From Variovorax davisae (GTDB taxonomy: Bacteria > Pseudomonadota > Gammaproteobacteria > Burkholderiales > Burkholderiaceae_C), in the NCBI RefSeq assembly GCF_030316845.1, contig NZ_JASZYS010000006.1:310001-374000 (forward strand): DNA of 64,000 bases. The letters run 5' to 3'. Shown here piece by piece: positions 55,935 to 64,000 of this stretch; the stretch's first letter is position 1; every line of letters begins with the position of its first letter. The notes beneath the pieces are model-generated. The model did no database searches. It was not told the origin of the DNA and saw only the letters and a list, made by a program, of their open reading frames with translations. The translations under genes and the position numbers were made by a program.

Positions 55935-56893
55935 AGCTCCTTCGCGTCCTCGCGACCTCGCTCAGCCTGCTGGCCGGCGTGTCGCAAGCCTTCCCCAGCC
56001 ACGCCGTGAAGATCGTGGTGCCCTACGCGCCCGGCGGCGGCGTCGACGTCATCGCCCGGGTCCTGGCCGAACGGCTGCAGTCCAAGTGGGGCCAGCCGGT
56101 GATCGTCGAGAACAAGACCGGCGCCTCGACCATCATCGGTGCGGTCGCGGTGGCCAAGGCGCCGCCGGACGGCCACACGCTGCTCCTGACCAGCGAGTCG
56201 ACGATCACCAGCAACCCCTTCCTGTTCGACAAGCTGCCCTACGACCCGAACCGCGACCTGCTGCCGATCACGCAGCTGATCAGCCTGCCGCAGATGGTCG
56301 TCGCCCACCCGTCCGTCAATGCGTCGACGATGGGCGAACTGGTCGCGCTGGCCAAGGCCAAGCCGGATGCGCTGAGCTATGCGACCTACGGCTCCGGCAG
56401 CCTGCCGCACCTGATGTTCGAAGGACTCAAGGCGCGCAGCGGCGTGCAGATGGTCCAGGTGCCCTACAAGGGCATTTCCCCGGCCGTCGCGGCCGTGCTC
56501 GCCGGCGAGGTCCAGCTGACCCTCGCCGGGGTGTCGGCCGCGCAGGTCCACATCCAGGCCGGCAAGCTCAAGCCGCTCGCCATTGCGCGCAAGGAGCGCC
56601 TGCCGGCCCTTCCGAATGTGCCGACGCTCGCCGAAGCCGGGCTGTCGAGCGTCGATCCGGGCGAGTCGTGGTTCGGCCTGTTCGCGCCCGGCGGAACTTC
56701 GAGCGCCGTGGTGCGGCAGATCTTCAAGGACGTGGCGGAGGTGGGCGCCGACCCCGTGTTCCGCGAGCGCCATGTGCTGTCGCGCGGCTTCGACCCGGTG
56801 TTCTCCGCGCCGGAGGCTTTTACCGCCTTCATCCAGTCGGACATGCGGCAGAAGTCGCAGCTGATCCGGATCTCCGGCGCCAAGGCGGAATAG
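55931..56893 (+). CDS. Bug/TctC-family periplasmic solute receptor
   Basis: A 320-residue receptor with a Sec signal (1-20, GVSQA). VKIVVPYAPGGGVDVIARVLAE, GQPVIVENKTGASTIIGA and VPYKGISPAVAAVLAGE are typical. It overlaps the exported amidohydrolase stop (ATGA), so receptor and enzyme share a transcript and a cell compartment. It likely binds the product or substrate of that enzyme. No TctAB genes adjacent. Confidence 0.94.
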   Translation: MKLLRVLATSLSLLAGVSQAFPSHAVKIVVPYAPGGGVDVIARVLAERLQSKWGQPVIVENKTGASTIIGAVAVAKAPPDGHTLLLTSESTITSNPFLFDKLPYDPNRDLLPITQLISLPQMVVAHPSVNASTMGELVALAKAKPDALSYATYGSGSLPHLMFEGLKARSGVQMVQVPYKGISPAVAAVLAGEVQLTLAGVSAAQVHIQAGKLKPLAIARKERLPALPNVPTLAEAGLSSVDPGESWFGLFAPGGTSSAVVRQIFKDVAEVGADPVFRERHVLSRGFDPVFSAPEAFTAFIQSDMRQKSQLIRISGAKAE

Positions 56894-56896
56894 CCC

Positions 56897-58261
56897 ATGA
56901 CCACCCTTTCGACAGCGCCGGCGACGGCGCAGGGCGCAGCCTTGCCCGAAGAGTTCGTGATCCGCGGCGGCCACGTGCTCACGATGGATGCCGAACTGGG
57001 CGATCTGCCCGGCGCCGACGTGCATGTGCGGGACGGCGCGATCGTCGCGGTCGGCAACGACCTGGCCGCGCCGGGCGCCCGGACGATCGACGGGCGCGGC
57101 ATGATCGTCATGCCCGGCTTCGTCGACACCCACTGGCATCTCTGGAACAGCGCCCTGCGCGCCTGGGTCCGCGGCGACGACCCCGACCACGGCTACTTCC
57201 CGGTGACGCTGCGGCTCGGGCCGCTGTTCACGCCCGAGGATTCGTACCGCTCGGTGCGGCTGGGCCTGGCCGAGGGGCTGCTGTCCGGCATCACCACGGT
57301 CCACAACTGGTCGCACAACACGCGCAGCCCCGAGCATGCCGACGCCGAGCTGCGGGCGATGCGCGAGATGGGCGTGCGCGGTCGCTTCGCCTACGGCTGG
57401 GGGCAGGACCTGCCGCTCGACCGGACCATGGATCTGCAGGACCTGGCCAGGGTGCAGCGCGAGGCCATGCCGGCCGATGGCTTGCTGACGCTCGGCGCGG
57501 CGGTCCGCACCCCGATCTCGAACCCCCGCGGCGCCGTCCCGATCGAGGTGGTGAGCGAGGAGTGCGCTGCCATTCGTGGGCTCGGACTGCCGATCACCAT
57601 GCATGCACGGCCGGGCATCGTGTCGGTGCTCGACCGGCACGGGCTGCTCGGGCCCGACCTGCAGCTGGTGCATCCGCAGGGCCTGAGTCTCGAGGAGTGC
57701 CAGCGCCTGGCCGCCCAGCGCACCACCATGACCTGCTCGCCGGTCATCGAGATGCTCTACGCCCAGGCGACACGCGGCGAGATCCAGTTCCAGGAACTGC
57801 AGGAAGCCGGCGTGCTGCAGAGCCTGTCGGTCGACAGCTCGGCTGCGTCGGCGAATGCGGATTTCTTCGGCTGCATGCGCGCGCTGCTGTGGTCCCACAA
57901 GCAGCGCTTCGGCAGCCGCGTGCCCCTGACGGCGCGCCGCCTGCTCGAGCTGGCGACCCTGGATGGCGCCCGCGACCTGGGCATCGCGGACCGGGTCGGC
58001 TCGCTGGTGCCGGGCAAGCGCGCAGACATCCTGCTGGTGCGTGCCGACGATCTGAACATGGGCCCGGTGATCGATCCGGCGTTCGCGCTGGTGTATTCGG
58101 CGCAGCCGCGCAACGTCGACACGGTGATCGTCGACGGGCGGGTGCTGGTGCGCCAAGGCGAACTCACGCAGGTGGACGCCGGGCAGGTGGTGCGCGACGC
58201 GATGGCGTCGGTGCGCGATCTGGCGTGCCGCGCCGAAGCCCCGGGGGCGGACCGACCGTAG
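56897..58261 (+). CDS. Cytosolic amidohydrolase/deaminase (TRZ/ATZ-like)
   Basis: A 454-residue amidohydrolase of the cytosine/guanine deaminase-TrzN superfamily. Metal ligands: His-x-His in VDTHWHLWN, ITMHARPG, and an Asp in LSVDSSA; the C-terminus VPGKRADILLVR is typical. The expected HxxE near 250 reads LVHPQGLSLEE. No signal peptide. It is 3 bp after the Bug stop. It would hydrolyse or deaminate a cyclic imported compound; substrate unknown. Confidence 0.9.
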   Translation: MTTLSTAPATAQGAALPEEFVIRGGHVLTMDAELGDLPGADVHVRDGAIVAVGNDLAAPGARTIDGRGMIVMPGFVDTHWHLWNSALRAWVRGDDPDHGYFPVTLRLGPLFTPEDSYRSVRLGLAEGLLSGITTVHNWSHNTRSPEHADAELRAMREMGVRGRFAYGWGQDLPLDRTMDLQDLARVQREAMPADGLLTLGAAVRTPISNPRGAVPIEVVSEECAAIRGLGLPITMHARPGIVSVLDRHGLLGPDLQLVHPQGLSLEECQRLAAQRTTMTCSPVIEMLYAQATRGEIQFQELQEAGVLQSLSVDSSAASANADFFGCMRALLWSHKQRFGSRVPLTARRLLELATLDGARDLGIADRVGSLVPGKRADILLVRADDLNMGPVIDPAFALVYSAQPRNVDTVIVDGRVLVRQGELTQVDAGQVVRDAMASVRDLACRAEAPGADRP

Positions 58262-58313
58262 TCAAAGTCGCGCATGGCAATCCCGCCAGCGCCAACATCG
58301 AAGGAGTTCTCGA

Positions 58314-58808
58314 ATGAAGTTTCCAGTTCTGATCGCGGCCTGGCTGGCCGCCGGCGCCCTGTCGGGCGCGGCCCATGCGGCCGACTACATGGCGCAGGGG
58401 GAGCGGATCAAGGGCCGGTCCTATTCGCCGGCGGTCGTCACCGAGGGCGGCCGCGTCGTCTGGCTGGCCGGGGAGACCACCACGGTCGACCTGAACGGCA
58501 AGGACATCAAGGGCGACTTCGAAGCGCAGGCACGCACCATCTTCGCGTTGCTCGACCAGACCCTGCAACGGGCCGGCGGCAGCCTGAAGGACATCGTGAC
58601 CATGACCGCCTACCTGACCGATGCCCGCAATGGCGCGACCTTCTCGAAGGTGCGCAGCGAGATGTTCCCGGACCGCAAGTTTCCGGCCAGCGCCCAGATC
58701 ACGGTCTCCAACCTGGCCGTGCCCGGCATGCAGATCGAGATCCAGGCGGTGGCGGTGATCGGCGACAAGTGCGCCAGCCCCAACCCCTGCCTGCCGGCGC
58801 CAAAGTAG
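58314..58808 (+). CDS. Secreted RidA-like protein
   Basis: A 164-residue Rid-family protein with a Sec signal (1-22, GALSGAAHA). The Rid fold is seen from SYSPAVVTEGGRVVWLAGET to QIEIQAVAVIG. The catalytic Arg of RidA (PARS in E. coli) is Ser126 here (FPASAQ), so imine deaminase activity is doubtful. Two cysteines, 153 and 159, lie near the end and could pair in the periplasm. It ends the cluster. Confidence 0.88.
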   Translation: MKFPVLIAAWLAAGALSGAAHAADYMAQGERIKGRSYSPAVVTEGGRVVWLAGETTTVDLNGKDIKGDFEAQARTIFALLDQTLQRAGGSLKDIVTMTAYLTDARNGATFSKVRSEMFPDRKFPASAQITVSNLAVPGMQIEIQAVAVIGDKCASPNPCLPAPK

Positions 58809-58827
58809 GCGCGAGCGCGCAACGTCT

Positions 58828-59751
58828 TCAGTCGGCTGCCGAGACGCCCTGCCCATGCAGCCGCTTGCAGCGCGCGGCCAGGCAGTCGTAGAAGGCGGCC
58901 GCCCCCGGCGACAGCGAACGCCCCGCGCGGCCGATGAACTCGATCTCGCGGTGGACGATCGGCTCGTGCAGGACCCGGAAGCGGGTCTTGGTGGTGCGCA
59001 GCAGCGAGCCGATGTAGGCCGGGACCACGGCAATGCCCAGCCCGGCGTCCGCCAGGCCCACGGCCGTGCCCAGGTAGCCGACCTCGAAACGCGGCTTGAA
59101 CGCCACGCCAGCCTCATGAAGGAAGGGATCGATCAATGTCCGGAATCCGCTCGCCTGCGACATCGAGATCATCGGCTGGCCGGCCAGGTCGGCCCAGGTC
59201 AGGTTGCGCCTGCGCTTCGCCAGCGGCCAGTCGGCCGGCACCATGACGCCGAGCGAATGCCGCAGCATCGGCAGGCGCTGCAGGTCGGCATCGGCGTTCG
59301 GGAAGACGCCGAAGCCCATGTCGACGTCGCCGTTCTGGACCATGCGCACGATCTGGTCGACCGGCAGGTCCGCCAGCCGCACCGAGACCGCCGGATGCAG
59401 CGCCTGGAACTCGGCGATGACGCTCGGCAGAAAGGTGCCGGCCAGCAGTGGCGTGGTGGCGATCGTGATGTGGCCGCGGCGCTTCAGCATCAGGTCCTGC
59501 GCATCGGAGACGGCCCGCTCGACGTCCGCCAGGATGCGCTCCGCGCTCACCAGGAATTCGTTGCCGGCGTCGGTGATCGAGATGCGCCGGGTGGTGCGGT
59601 CGATCAACTGCACGCCGAGCTGGCTCTCCAGGTCGCGCACCAGCAGGCTGGTGGCCGACTGGGTCAGGTGCAGCCTGCGGGCCGCGATGGTGAAGCCGCC
59701 CTGGCGCGCGACCTCGGCGAATGCCCGCAACTGGCGCAATGTCACATTCAT
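58828..59751 (-). CDS. LysR-family regulator
   Basis: A 307-residue LysR regulator. N-terminal winged helix MNVTLRQLRAFAEVARQGGF followed by a substrate-binding-like effector domain. It lies convergent to the RidA gene, 19 bp away, and probably controls the preceding catabolic cluster or the next LysR. It is 11 bp from the opposite LysR start, so promoters must lie inside the coding regions. It is of a different LysR subfamily from the next one. Confidence 0.93.
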   Translation of the reverse strand: MNVTLRQLRAFAEVARQGGFTIAARRLHLTQSATSLLVRDLESQLGVQLIDRTTRRISITDAGNEFLVSAERILADVERAVSDAQDLMLKRRGHITIATTPLLAGTFLPSVIAEFQALHPAVSVRLADLPVDQIVRMVQNGDVDMGFGVFPNADADLQRLPMLRHSLGVMVPADWPLAKRRRNLTWADLAGQPMISMSQASGFRTLIDPFLHEAGVAFKPRFEVGYLGTAVGLADAGLGIAVVPAYIGSLLRTTKTRFRVLHEPIVHREIEFIGRAGRSLSPGAAAFYDCLAARCKRLHGQGVSAAD

Positions 59752-59762
59752 TGGGAGATCTC

Positions 59763-60818
59763 ATGAGTCTGTCGAACCCATCTGTTTTTAACATGGCCGA
59801 GCTTTGCGGCACAAGCCGGCCCGCCGCCAACGGCCAACCGCAGCACTCGCGTGCATCGCTGGCGCGGCGGCTCAGGCTGCACCAGCTCGAAGTGTTCGAC
59901 CAGGTCGTGGAGGCCGGCTCGATCCTCGCGGCCTCGCGCGAGCTGGCGATGTCGCAGCCGGCGGTCAGCAAGTCGATCCACGACCTCGAGCAGCAGCTCA
60001 ACGGGATCCTGTTCGTGCGCAGCAAGCGCGGCGTGCTCCTGACCGAGTTCGGCGCCCTGTTCCGCCGCCACGCCAAGGGCCTGCTGGGCGAGCTGCGCTA
60101 CATGGCGGAAGACCTGAACGCCTGGCAGTTCGGATCGACCGGCCATGTCATCGTGGGCACGCTGATCGCCGCCTCGGCCACGCTGCTGCCCGAGGCCATC
60201 ACCCGGCTGCGAACGGCGGTGCCCGACGTCACGGTGACGGTGCGCGTCGGTCCCAACCCGACCCTGTTCGCCGCCCTCGAGCGCGGCGAGGTGGATGTCG
60301 TGGTCGGCGTCCTTCCGGCCGACAGCGAGGCCCGGCGCGCGTCGCTGCTGCACGTGCCCTTGTACGAAGAGACGCTGTGCGTGGTGGTCGGGGCGAAGAA
60401 CCCGCTGGCCCACCAGCGCAGCCTCGACCTGTCGGCGCTGCATCCGCTCGAATGGGTGGTGCCGACGCGCGAGTCGGCCGCCTACGAATCGGTGCGGACC
60501 TTCTTCGCCAACGACGGTCTGGGGATGCCGCGGCGGCTGGTGGAGTCGGTGTCGATCCTCACCAACCTCAGCCTGGTGTCGGGCGGGTCGATGGTCGCCC
60601 TGATGCCGCAGTCGGCGGCGGAGCGCTTTGCCGAAGCCGGCCTGCTCGCGATCCTGCCGCTGGGCGGCCTGAGCTCCTTCAGCGAAGTGGGCTACACGGT
60701 GCGCGCGGACCGCCTCGCCAGCGCTGCGACCGAGCGATTCCTGGCCGCGCTGCGCGACACCTCGCTCGAGCGTCGATCTATTCCGCGCAGCTATGCATTC
60801 GGCCCAACTGGTCATTAG
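59763..60818 (+). CDS. LysR-family regulator (GbpR-like), paralog 1
   Basis: A 351-residue GbpR-like LysR with an N-terminal extension of about 40 residues. Winged helix LRLHQLEVFDQVVEAGSILA, then effector domain. GGGAGATCTC precedes the ATG. The stop codon lies inside the shared 37-bp promoter segment. It resembles the regulator at 62022-63038 along its length. Likely target: porin and dehydrogenase genes. Confidence 0.92.
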   Translation: MSLSNPSVFNMAELCGTSRPAANGQPQHSRASLARRLRLHQLEVFDQVVEAGSILAASRELAMSQPAVSKSIHDLEQQLNGILFVRSKRGVLLTEFGALFRRHAKGLLGELRYMAEDLNAWQFGSTGHVIVGTLIAASATLLPEAITRLRTAVPDVTVTVRVGPNPTLFAALERGEVDVVVGVLPADSEARRASLLHVPLYEETLCVVVGAKNPLAHQRSLDLSALHPLEWVVPTRESAAYESVRTFFANDGLGMPRRLVESVSILTNLSLVSGGSMVALMPQSAAERFAEAGLLAILPLGGLSSFSEVGYTVRADRLASAATERFLAALRDTSLERRSIPRSYAFGPTGH

Positions 60819-60847
60819 TCAAGGAGACATCGCCTCCCTAGACTCCG
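60811..60847 (+). promoter_or_regulatory. Shared 37-bp promoter segment, copy 1 (porin)
   Basis: Begins GTCATTAGTCAAG and ends TCCCTAGACTCCG; 31 of 37 bases match 63078-63114. TAGACT (60839-60844) is a plausible -10, and TTAGTC (60815-60820) 18 bp upstream a weak -35. It overlaps the stop of the LysR gene and lies 55 bp before the porin start. Confidence 0.65.
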
Positions 60848-60902
60848 ACCCGCTCTGCAACTGCCCGCCTCGCTTCCCATCACCCAACCTTCAAGAGAAT
60901 CC

Positions 60903-61991
60903 GTGAACACCTCCCGCCTTCATCCCGCGCTCGTCGGTCTCGCTGCCCTGCTGACGGCCCATGCCGCCTCGGCCCAATCGTCCATGACCCTGTTCGGCAT
61001 CGTCGATGCGTCGGTGAGCCACTACGAGGCCGGCCCGCGCAGCCAGACCGTGCTTGCGAACTCGGCCCTGAACAACACGCGGCTCGGCTTCCGCGGCACC
61101 GAAGACCTCGGCGGCGGGATGTCCGCCAACTTCTGGCTGGAGGGCGCGCTCAATGTCGACGACGGCAATGCGTCGGGCTTCAACTTCGCGCGCCGCTCGA
61201 CCGTCAGCCTCGCCGGGGTGTGGGGCGAGCTGCGCCTGGGCCGCGACTTCACGCCCACGTTCTGGAACGATGCGGTGTTCGACTTCTTCAACGCCACCGG
61301 CGTCGGCACCTCCGTCATCTCGCAGGCGCGCAGCAGCAGCACCTCGCCGGGCCGCATGCCCTTCACCGCGGACTTCGGCGCCAACAACCCGACCTACATC
61401 CGCGCCAGCAACAGCGTCGGCTATTTCCTGCCGCCGACGCTCAACGGCTTCTATGGCCAGCTCCAGTACGCCTTCGACGAGCAGGTCTCGCCGGGCAGCA
61501 ACCAGGGCCGGTACGTGGCGGGACGCGTCGGCTACCTGAAGGGGCCGGTCAACCTGGCGGTCGCGGTCGGCCGCACCACCGGCGCCGACCCCGCGACCGC
61601 CGCGGCCCCCGACGTGTCGACCGTCAACGTCGGTGCTTCCTATGACTTCGGGCCCGCCAAGCTGGCGGGCCAGTACTCGCGCGAGAAGTACGAAAAGGCC
61701 ACCGCCAGCAACACCAGCACCGGCTACATGCTGGGCGTCAGCGTGCCGCTCGGCGTCGGCAGCCTCAATGCGGCGTACTCCTGGGTCGACATCGACCTGC
61801 CGGGCACGCCGAGCGCCGACAAGATCGCGCTCGGCTATGTCCACAACCTCTCGAAGCGCACGGCGCTGTATGCGACTGTCGCCCACCTCGGCAACAAGAA
61901 CCGCTCGCAGCTGACGGTTGCCAACAGCCTGCAGGGCACCGCCAACGCATCGTCGACCGGCTACGACTTCGGGATCCGCCACATCTTCTGA
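60903..61991 (+). CDS. Gram-negative porin, beta-proteobacterial type
   Basis: A 362-residue porin with a GTG start at 60903 and AAGAGA upstream. Signal peptide 1-22 (TAHAASA). Marks: QSSMTLFGIVDASVSHYE, TRLGFRGTEDLGGGMSANFWLE and the last strand GYDFGIRHIF. Closely similar to the porin at 49366-50592. Flanked by paralogous LysR genes and sharing a promoter segment with the aldehyde dehydrogenase gene, so probably admits the substrate. Confidence 0.93.
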   Translation: MNTSRLHPALVGLAALLTAHAASAQSSMTLFGIVDASVSHYEAGPRSQTVLANSALNNTRLGFRGTEDLGGGMSANFWLEGALNVDDGNASGFNFARRSTVSLAGVWGELRLGRDFTPTFWNDAVFDFFNATGVGTSVISQARSSSTSPGRMPFTADFGANNPTYIRASNSVGYFLPPTLNGFYGQLQYAFDEQVSPGSNQGRYVAGRVGYLKGPVNLAVAVGRTTGADPATAAAPDVSTVNVGASYDFGPAKLAGQYSREKYEKATASNTSTGYMLGVSVPLGVGSLNAAYSWVDIDLPGTPSADKIALGYVHNLSKRTALYATVAHLGNKNRSQLTVANSLQGTANASSTGYDFGIRHIF

Positions 61992-62021
61992 CGGCGTCCG
62001 GCATCATCGAGAATCGTCTCG

Positions 62022-63038
62022 ATGAAGAAGCCGACCCCGAAGTTCCAGCCGGAAGAACGCCCCAAGCCGCCCGGCACGCCGCACTCGCGGCTGTCGCTGG
62101 CGCGCCGGCTGCGCCTGCAGCAGCTGCTGGTCTTCGAGAAGGTGGTCGAGGTCGGCTCGATCCTCGGGGCCTCGCGCGAGCTGGCCCTGACCCAGCCGGC
62201 GGTCAGCAAGTCGATCCACGAACTCGAACAGCAGCTCGGCGAAGCCGTCTTCCTGCGCGGCAAGCGCGGCGTCGTGCTCACCGAGTTCGGCCGCCTGCTG
62301 GAGCATCGCGCCAAGTCGATGCTGGCCGAGTTGCGCCTGATGGCGGAAGAGCTCAACGACTGGCAGACGGGCAGCGCGGGCCACGTGGTCGTGGGGACCT
62401 TGATCGTCGCCTCCGTCACGCTGCTGCCCGAGGCGATCGCGCGGCTGCGCCAGGAAGTCCCCAACGTGGTCGTGACGGTGCGCGTCGGACCCAACTCGAC
62501 CCTGTTCCCGGCGCTTGCGCGCGGCGAGCTGGACGTGGTGGTGGGCGTGCTGCCCAAGGAGGATGCGATGCGGCACGACGACGGCCTCGACCGTGCGCCG
62601 CTGACCCATGTGCCGCTCTACGAGGAGGCGCTGCGGGTCGTGGTCGGCAGCCAGAACCCGCTGGCGCGCAGGCGCAAGATCCGGCTGGCGGAGCTGCACG
62701 ACCTCGAATGGATCGTGCCGACGCAGGAGTCGGTGGCGCATGCATCGGTGCGGGAGTACTTCCGCAAGGAGGGCCTGGCCATGCCGGCGCGGCGGGTCGA
62801 GTCGGTGTCCATCCTGACCAATGCCTGGCTGGTGTCCGACGCTGCGATGGTGGCCTTGATGCCGGCGTCGGTGGCCGAGCGCTTCGCCCGCGCGGGCATG
62901 GTGTCGATCCTGCCGATGGAGGGCCTGGGCCCGTTCAGCGACGTCGGCTACACGGTGCGTTCCGACCGCCCGCCGGGCGCCGCGACCCAGCGCTTCCTGG
63001 CGGCGCTGCACGACGTCGGGCGCGAACTGCAGCGATAG
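62022..63038 (+). CDS. LysR-family regulator (GbpR-like), paralog 2
   Basis: A 338-residue LysR regulator. Winged helix LRLQQLLVFEKVVEVGSILG, effector domain with TVRVGPNSTLFPALARGELD matching paralog 1 (TVRVGPNPTLFAALERGEVD). The two proteins align along their full length and likely arose by duplication. It lies 30 bp after the porin gene and 100 bp before the dehydrogenase gene. Confidence 0.92.
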   Translation: MKKPTPKFQPEERPKPPGTPHSRLSLARRLRLQQLLVFEKVVEVGSILGASRELALTQPAVSKSIHELEQQLGEAVFLRGKRGVVLTEFGRLLEHRAKSMLAELRLMAEELNDWQTGSAGHVVVGTLIVASVTLLPEAIARLRQEVPNVVVTVRVGPNSTLFPALARGELDVVVGVLPKEDAMRHDDGLDRAPLTHVPLYEEALRVVVGSQNPLARRRKIRLAELHDLEWIVPTQESVAHASVREYFRKEGLAMPARRVESVSILTNAWLVSDAAMVALMPASVAERFARAGMVSILPMEGLGPFSDVGYTVRSDRPPGAATQRFLAALHDVGRELQR

Positions 63039-63077
63039 CGCCAAGTATTCCTGTTGGCTATATTTCCAGCCGAACAA

Positions 63078-63114
63078 GTCATTATTCAAGAATAGATCGA
63101 GTCCCTAGACTCCG
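63078..63114 (+). promoter_or_regulatory. Shared 37-bp promoter segment, copy 2 (dehydrogenase)
   Basis: Begins GTCATTATTCAAG and ends TCCCTAGACTCCG, matching 60811-60847 at 31 of 37 bases. TAGACT at 63106-63111 is the likely -10. It ends 24 bp before the GTG of the aldehyde dehydrogenase gene. An imperfect inverted repeat (GTTGGCT/AGCCGAAC, 63054-63076) lies just upstream. Confidence 0.65.
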
Positions 63115-63138
63115 GCGCATTCCCTGCTGGAGACCCTT

Positions 63139-64000
63139 GTGACCGAACCCCATGTCCTGCCGGCTAGCCTGGCCACGCTGCGCAACTACGTCGACGGCGC
63201 CTTCGTCGCCACCGGCAGGACCTTCGACAACCTGAGCCCGCTGACCGGGCGGCTGCTGGCCAAGGTGCACGAGGCCGACCCGGCGCTGGTCGACCGCGCG
63301 GTGCAGGCGGCGCGACGGGCCCTGGAAGGCCCCTGGGGCCGGACCAGCGTCGACCAGCGCGCCGCGATGCTGCACCGCGTGGCCGACGTGATCGAGCGCC
63401 GCTTCGACGAGTTCGTCGCCGCCGAAGTGGCCGACACCGGCCGCCCGGTGCAGCAGGCGCGCACGCTGGACGTCGCCCGCGCCATCGCCAACCTGCGCAC
63501 CTTCGCCGACCTGGGCCGCGCGGCCCACGGCGAGCACTTCGAGACCCGCACCGCGGCCGGCGACGAGCTCATGAACTACACGCTGCGCAAGCCGCTCGGG
63601 GTGGTGGCCAGCATCTCGCCGTGGAACCTGCCGATCCTCTCGATGACCTGGAAGGCCGCGCCGGCGCTGATCTGCGGCAACACGCTGGTGGTCAAGCCGT
63701 CGGAGGAGACGCCCTCGTCGGCGACCCTGTTGGCCGAGGCCTTCGACGAGGCCGGCATCCCGCCGGGCGTGTTCAACCTGGTGCACGGCTTCGGTGCCGG
63801 CTCGGCGGGCGAGGCGATGACCCGGCATCCGGGGGTCGACGCCATCACCTTCACCGGCGAATCGCGCACCGGCACCGCGGTCATGAAGGCCGCGGCCGAA
63901 GACTTGAAGGAGGTTTCGCTCGAGCTCGGCGGCAAGAATGCCGCCATCGTGTTCGCCGACTGCGACTTCGATGCCGCGGTCGAAGGCGTGGTGCGCTCGT
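63139..64000 (+). CDS. Aldehyde dehydrogenase (hydroxymuconic-semialdehyde type), 5' part
   Basis: The first 287 residues of an NAD-dependent aldehyde dehydrogenase, cut by the window. It starts GTG at 63139 with GGAGA upstream. NYVDGAFVATGRTFDNLSPL and the cofactor-binding SPWNLPILSMTWKAAPAL are typical, with the catalytic Glu in ELGGKN; the Cys lies beyond the edge. The opening resembles 2-hydroxymuconic semialdehyde dehydrogenases of meta-cleavage pathways, suggesting aromatic breakdown downstream. Confidence 0.92.
   Translation, partial: MTEPHVLPASLATLRNYVDGAFVATGRTFDNLSPLTGRLLAKVHEADPALVDRAVQAARRALEGPWGRTSVDQRAAMLHRVADVIERRFDEFVAAEVADTGRPVQQARTLDVARAIANLRTFADLGRAAHGEHFETRTAAGDELMNYTLRKPLGVVASISPWNLPILSMTWKAAPALICGNTLVVKPSEETPSSATLLAEAFDEAGIPPGVFNLVHGFGAGSAGEAMTRHPGVDAITFTGESRTGTAVMKAAAEDLKEVSLELGGKNAAIVFADCDFDAAVEGVVRS

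Noticed and set aside
58799..58814. CAAAGTAGG at the end of the RidA-like gene resembling the palindromic module
   Set aside because: Only half of the palindrome is present, the TAG is the stop codon, and none of the flanking elements occur.

Overview
The window reads as chromosomal DNA of a GC-rich Gram-negative bacterium, most likely a betaproteobacterium of the order Burkholderiales, probably Comamonadaceae. The inference rests on strong G/C at third codon positions throughout, two orphan Bug/TctC-type solute receptors, two Gram-negative porins of the beta-proteobacterial type, GbpR-like LysR regulators, a class II-like PHA synthase and hairpin repeats of a kind common in that family. No rRNA, tRNA, CRISPR array, transposase or phage gene was seen, and there is no gene-free stretch above 300 bases. 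Both ends cut a gene: an FHA-domain protein at the left and an aldehyde dehydrogenase at the right.

Region 1 (1-4.7 kb) is a signalling operon on the minus strand: a receiver-PP2C phosphatase-STAS fusion, a hybrid histidine kinase ending in an Hpt domain, and an FHA protein. Region 2 (4.7-24.4 kb) is a stress and low-oxygen energy island. It holds an MscS channel, a translationally coupled operon (GNAT, DUF3141 PhaC-like hydrolase, phosphotransacylase, acetate kinase, FabI), an RRM protein, an unknown protein, a degenerate receiver, a FixL-FixJ-like one-polypeptide kinase/regulator, pyruvate formate-lyase with its activase, an AspT-type antiporter, a SulP transporter, PPK2 and a universal stress protein. 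Two divergent promoters in this island share one palindromic module with conserved geometry, which suggests a common regulon.

Region 3 (24.4-30.5 kb) is an envelope set: DUF3302 protein, HlyD-like adaptor and NodT-type outer-membrane lipoprotein in overlapping frames, then a small lipoprotein and a DUF3300/DUF2950 pair. Region 4 (30.5-42.2 kb) opens with a MalT-like LuxR regulator, followed by what looks like a catabolic operon: TauD-type dioxygenase, BKACE enzyme, small hydrolase, quinone oxidoreductase, MFS transporter, acyl-CoA ligase, YeiH-type exporter and Bug receptor. Region 5 (42.2-52.7 kb) is mixed and includes a DsbA-like protein, an outer-membrane porin, a VIT-like membrane protein, an amino-acid-binding lipoprotein, a coupled phaJ-phaC-phaZ operon, a porin, a serine hydrolase and a DJ-1/PfpI protein.

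Region 6 (52.7-64 kb) starts with a MocR regulator. It continues with a probable catabolic cluster (two Tat-exported proteins, Bug receptor, cytosolic amidohydrolase, secreted RidA-like protein) and ends with two head-to-head LysR genes, a porin, a paralogous LysR gene and the aldehyde dehydrogenase. The porin and the dehydrogenase have almost the same 37-bp promoter segment, which suggests they form one LysR-controlled unit.

All assignments come from reading motifs by eye; no database search was run.
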